A stretch of DNA of 17,026 nt, taken from an uncultured Clostridia bacterium. Lineage in GTDB: Bacteria > Bacillota > Clostridia > Christensenellales > Borkfalkiaceae. Made by a program: the position numbers and the translations under genes. The DNA is taken from assembly GCA_934254725.1 (NCBI GenBank), contig CAKQLR010000040.1, positions 1 through 17,026 on the forward strand, in the 5' to 3' direction. Every line of letters begins with the position of its first letter. Position 1 is the first letter of the stretch. Of the stretch, positions 15,484-17,026 are shown in pieces. Under the pieces are notes generated by a model. The model was not told the DNA's origin, made no database searches, and saw only the letters and a program-made list of their open reading frames with translations.

Positions 15484-15512
15484 AAGCCCCGCACTTTGTC
15501 TCGCGGGGGCTT
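15484..15512 (-). terminator. probable terminator of the araC-family gene
   Basis: AAGCCCCGC / GCGGGGGCTT form a GC-rich 9-bp stem with one bulged G and a 10-base loop, 14 bases after the regulator's stop at 15526. The sequence after it on the minus strand, ATTATCTT, is only moderately T-rich, so efficiency is uncertain. Confidence 0.6.
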
Positions 15513-15525
15513 AATTTACATATCC

Positions 15526-16386
15526 TTATTCTATATGCGTAGTCTGTTGTTTGTATTTCGAAGGCGAAAGTCCTACTATTCTTTTGAATTCCAGAGAGAA
15601 ATAGTACGGGGAAGAATACCCGCAGGAGTACGCGATGTTCGCAATTTTAAACTGATTGTTTTGCAACATGCGTTTTGCTTTGTTGATACGCAGTTGAATT
15701 ATATATTGCGACGGCGAAATATTCATTGCCTTTTTGAAAATTCTTGAAAGGTAAGGCGGCGAAAAGAAGAATTTGTCGCTTATTTTCTTTAGCGAAAGTT
15801 CGGGATCCGAATAGTTTGCGTCGATATACTGAATTATTGAATTTATGCTTGTCTTTTCTCCGTTTTCCGTCATAGTACTTTCGCTTTGCTGGGTGATAAT
15901 CAAAAAGAACATCTGCATAAGGCTTGCCGCGCACGCATATTGATAATTGTTGCGCAGTTCGTCCGCTATACAGTTTTCAAGAAGGTCTGCGAATAATTCA
16001 AAAAACTTTTCGGGGTTCTTGGGTTTGAAAACAGGGTTTTGAGCGGAAAGCCCGGCTTTGTTTAAAAGTTCGTTTGCTTTCGATCCGGTAAATTCAATCC
16101 ACATATATTCCCACGGTTCGTTTTTATCGGGCGAATACGTTACTTGTTCGGGCGGGAAGAGCAGCAAATTGTCTTTACCGATGGCATAAGTTTTTCCGTC
16201 CACGCTGTAAGAGCCTTTACCCTTGAAAACGTAGGTAAAAACGTAATGCATTTTTTTAAAAGTAATTTCCTTTTTGTTGTTGGAACAACGCTCGTAACCG
16301 ATAATTATCGGATCGAGGTCTAAAGACATGTTTGAATTTAAAAATTCATACATCAAACGATTTTTTAAAAACTTGTATTTCTTCAT
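15526..16386 (-). CDS. AraC-family transcriptional regulator with cupin sensor domain
   Basis: DNA-binding regulator of 286 residues, the usual size for sugar-responsive AraC/XylS members. Residues about 47-100 form an AraC-type cupin sugar-binding domain (HYVFTYVFKGKG, DGKTY, LFPP). Residues about 183-281 hold two helix-turn-helix units: LKKISDKFFFSPPYLSRIF, then the family signature I-A-Y-S-C-G-Y with YYFSLEFKRIVGLSPSKYK. The gene is divergent from the importer permease gene at 16643, the standard arrangement for a local activator of an ABC sugar operon. It has its own promoter at 16446-16474 and a weak ribosome site (GGGTG) before the ATG. It is the only regulator in the window. Whether it also acts on the first operon cannot be told, because that operon's promoter is outside the window. 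Confidence 0.94.
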   Translation of the reverse strand: MKKYKFLKNRLMYEFLNSNMSLDLDPIIIGYERCSNNKKEITFKKMHYVFTYVFKGKGSYSVDGKTYAIGKDNLLLFPPEQVTYSPDKNEPWEYMWIEFTGSKANELLNKAGLSAQNPVFKPKNPEKFFELFADLLENCIADELRNNYQYACAASLMQMFFLIITQQSESTMTENGEKTSINSIIQYIDANYSDPELSLKKISDKFFFSPPYLSRIFKKAMNISPSQYIIQLRINKAKRMLQNNQFKIANIAYSCGYSSPYYFSLEFKRIVGLSPSKYKQQTTHIE

Positions 16387-16445
16387 ATAAACACCCGAAA
16401 TTTCTGCGATTTTTAAAAATTAAGTTTGTTTTGTCATCTATTTTT

Positions 16446-16474
16446 AATATACCACAGAAGTCTTTAAATGTAAA
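16446..16474 (-). promoter_or_regulatory. promoter of the araC-family gene
   Basis: On the minus strand TTTACA (16474-16469), a 17-base spacer ending in TGG, then TATATT (16451-16446). The predicted start is near 16439, about 50 bases before the ATG. Its -35 lies 72 bases from the -35 of the divergent operon. Confidence 0.65.
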
Positions 16475-16484
16475 ATTTTCTTAC

Positions 16485-16507
16485 CGAAAAACGCAAATTT
16501 TCGCAAA
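16485..16507. promoter_or_regulatory. candidate regulator-binding repeats in the divergent region
   Basis: CGAAAA (16485-16490) and TTTTCG (16498-16503) form an inverted repeat with 7 bases between, overlapping two CGCAAA direct repeats 10 bases apart (16492 and 16502). The site lies about 75-100 bases upstream of the operon's predicted start, a plausible place for an AraC activator. The surroundings are very AT-rich, so chance is possible. Confidence 0.35.
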
Positions 16508-16546
16508 AAAAGATAAAAATTTATATTTTTTGGTTAAAAAATTGTA

Positions 16547-16575
16547 TTGAAAGTCCGTAAAAATTTTTATACTAT
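16547..16575 (+). promoter_or_regulatory. promoter of the second importer operon
   Basis: TTGAAA (16547-16552), a 17-base spacer, then TACTAT (16570-16575), downstream of A/T tracts. Predicted transcription start is near 16582, leaving a ~60-base leader before the ATG at 16643. Confidence 0.7.
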
Positions 16576-16642
16576 AAGAGCGTAAAAAATAATTGTCTGA
16601 CGAGATAATGTTTTTTTATATGAAAAGGGAGGACGTTTGCGG

Positions 16643-17026
16643 ATGAGAAATGAAAACGCTCAAACGGAAAACGAAGTTTTAATTTCCGAAAAAAACAACT
16701 CCGTTAAAAACAAAAAGCGTAATTTTAATCCCTGGTATAAAAAATGGTCTTTATACCTTTTATTATTGCCTACGTTGATTTACGTTTTTGTATTTTGTTA
16801 CTTACCCATATTCGGTAATATCATAGCTTTCAAAGATTACAATTCGTTTTTAGGTATTTTCGACAGTCCCTGGACGAGTATGGGCGGCTTTAAACATTTT
16901 ATAACTTTCGTTAAATTGCCTAACTTCTGGAATATTATATCCAACACTTTGGTTATAAGCGTGTATTCGATAGTGCTTAACACTATTCTGCCTGTGATTT
17001 TAGCCCTTTTAATCAATGAAATACAT
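16643..17026 (+). CDS. LplB-type ABC sugar transporter permease, 3' end outside window
   Basis: First gene of a second CUT1-type importer operon; the first 128 codons are visible and the frame is still open at the window edge. The N terminus is a 35-residue polar, Asn/Lys-rich cytoplasmic stretch, then N-P-W-Y-K-K-W and a first membrane segment (LYLLLLPTLIYVFVF), then LPIFGNIIAFKDYN, the usual opening of LplB/YtcP permeases. The end (WNIISNTLVISVYSIVLN...ILALLINE) aligns with the beginning of the partial permease at 1-708. The start is supported by AGGGAGGA at 16626-16633, 9 bases upstream, and by the promoter at 16547-16575. The gene is too short for the usual ORF cut-offs only because the window ends. 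It probably precedes LplC and binding-protein genes beyond the window. Confidence 0.92.
   Translation, partial: MRNENAQTENEVLISEKNNSVKNKKRNFNPWYKKWSLYLLLLPTLIYVFVFCYLPIFGNIIAFKDYNSFLGIFDSPWTSMGGFKHFITFVKLPNFWNIISNTLVISVYSIVLNTILPVILALLINEIH

Noticed and set aside
15484..15512. Plus-strand terminator
   Set aside because: No plus-strand gene ends nearby; the stem makes sense only after the minus-strand regulator gene.
1..17026. CRISPR array, tRNA/rRNA, insertion sequence or prophage
   Set aside because: No short regularly spaced repeats, cloverleaf-like segments, transposase or phage genes were found on reading both strands.

Overview
The window looks like chromosome of a fermentative Gram-positive anaerobe of the Bacillota (Clostridia-like), possibly from a gut. 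The basis is Lpl-type (carbohydrate uptake 1) ABC importers, Cys-lipobox lipoproteins, GGAGG-type ribosome binding sites, AT-rich spacers and a plus-strand sugar operon typical of such genomes. The exact lineage cannot be read from the sequence.

Region 1 (1-13889, plus strand) is one long, tightly packed operon whose start lies before the window. In order it encodes: the end of an LplB-type permease, an LplC-type permease, a large LplA-type solute-binding lipoprotein, a secreted BNR/sialidase-fold protein with a C-terminal anchor, a 1123-residue surface protein with a threefold ~334-residue repeat and MucBP-like domains, a second BNR protein without a signal peptide, an alpha/beta-hydrolase lipoprotein, a compact FGGY carbohydrate kinase, an HpcH/HpaI-type aldolase and an SGNH/GDSL-esterase lipoprotein. 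Junctions are short or overlapping (TAATG at 8501, ATGA at 10821, an 11-nt overlap at 5130). A strong bidirectional terminator (13912-13959) closes the operon. The set reads as a Gram-positive polysaccharide-utilisation locus: surface binding, de-esterification and exo-hydrolysis outside, ABC import, then cytoplasmic hydrolysis, phosphorylation and retro-aldol cleavage. The glycan is not known. Sialidase-fold enzymes together with a 2-keto-3-deoxy-acid-type aldolase and esterases suggest a 2-keto-3-deoxy sugar acid (Kdo- or Dha-like, as in pectic rhamnogalacturonan II) as one hypothesis.

Region 2 (13976-15525, minus strand) holds a nitroreductase with a consensus promoter and an attenuator-like leader. 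Downstream of it is a polytopic membrane protein gene (YczE/YitT-like) broken by an apparent one-base deletion.

Region 3 (15526-17026) holds an AraC-family regulator on the minus strand, divergent from a second LplB-type permease gene on the plus strand that runs off the window. Both have recognisable promoters, separated by an AT-rich segment with small repeats. The regulator probably controls that second importer operon.

No rRNA, tRNA, CRISPR array, transposase, phage gene or LPXTG signal was seen. No stretch longer than 300 bases lacks a gene.
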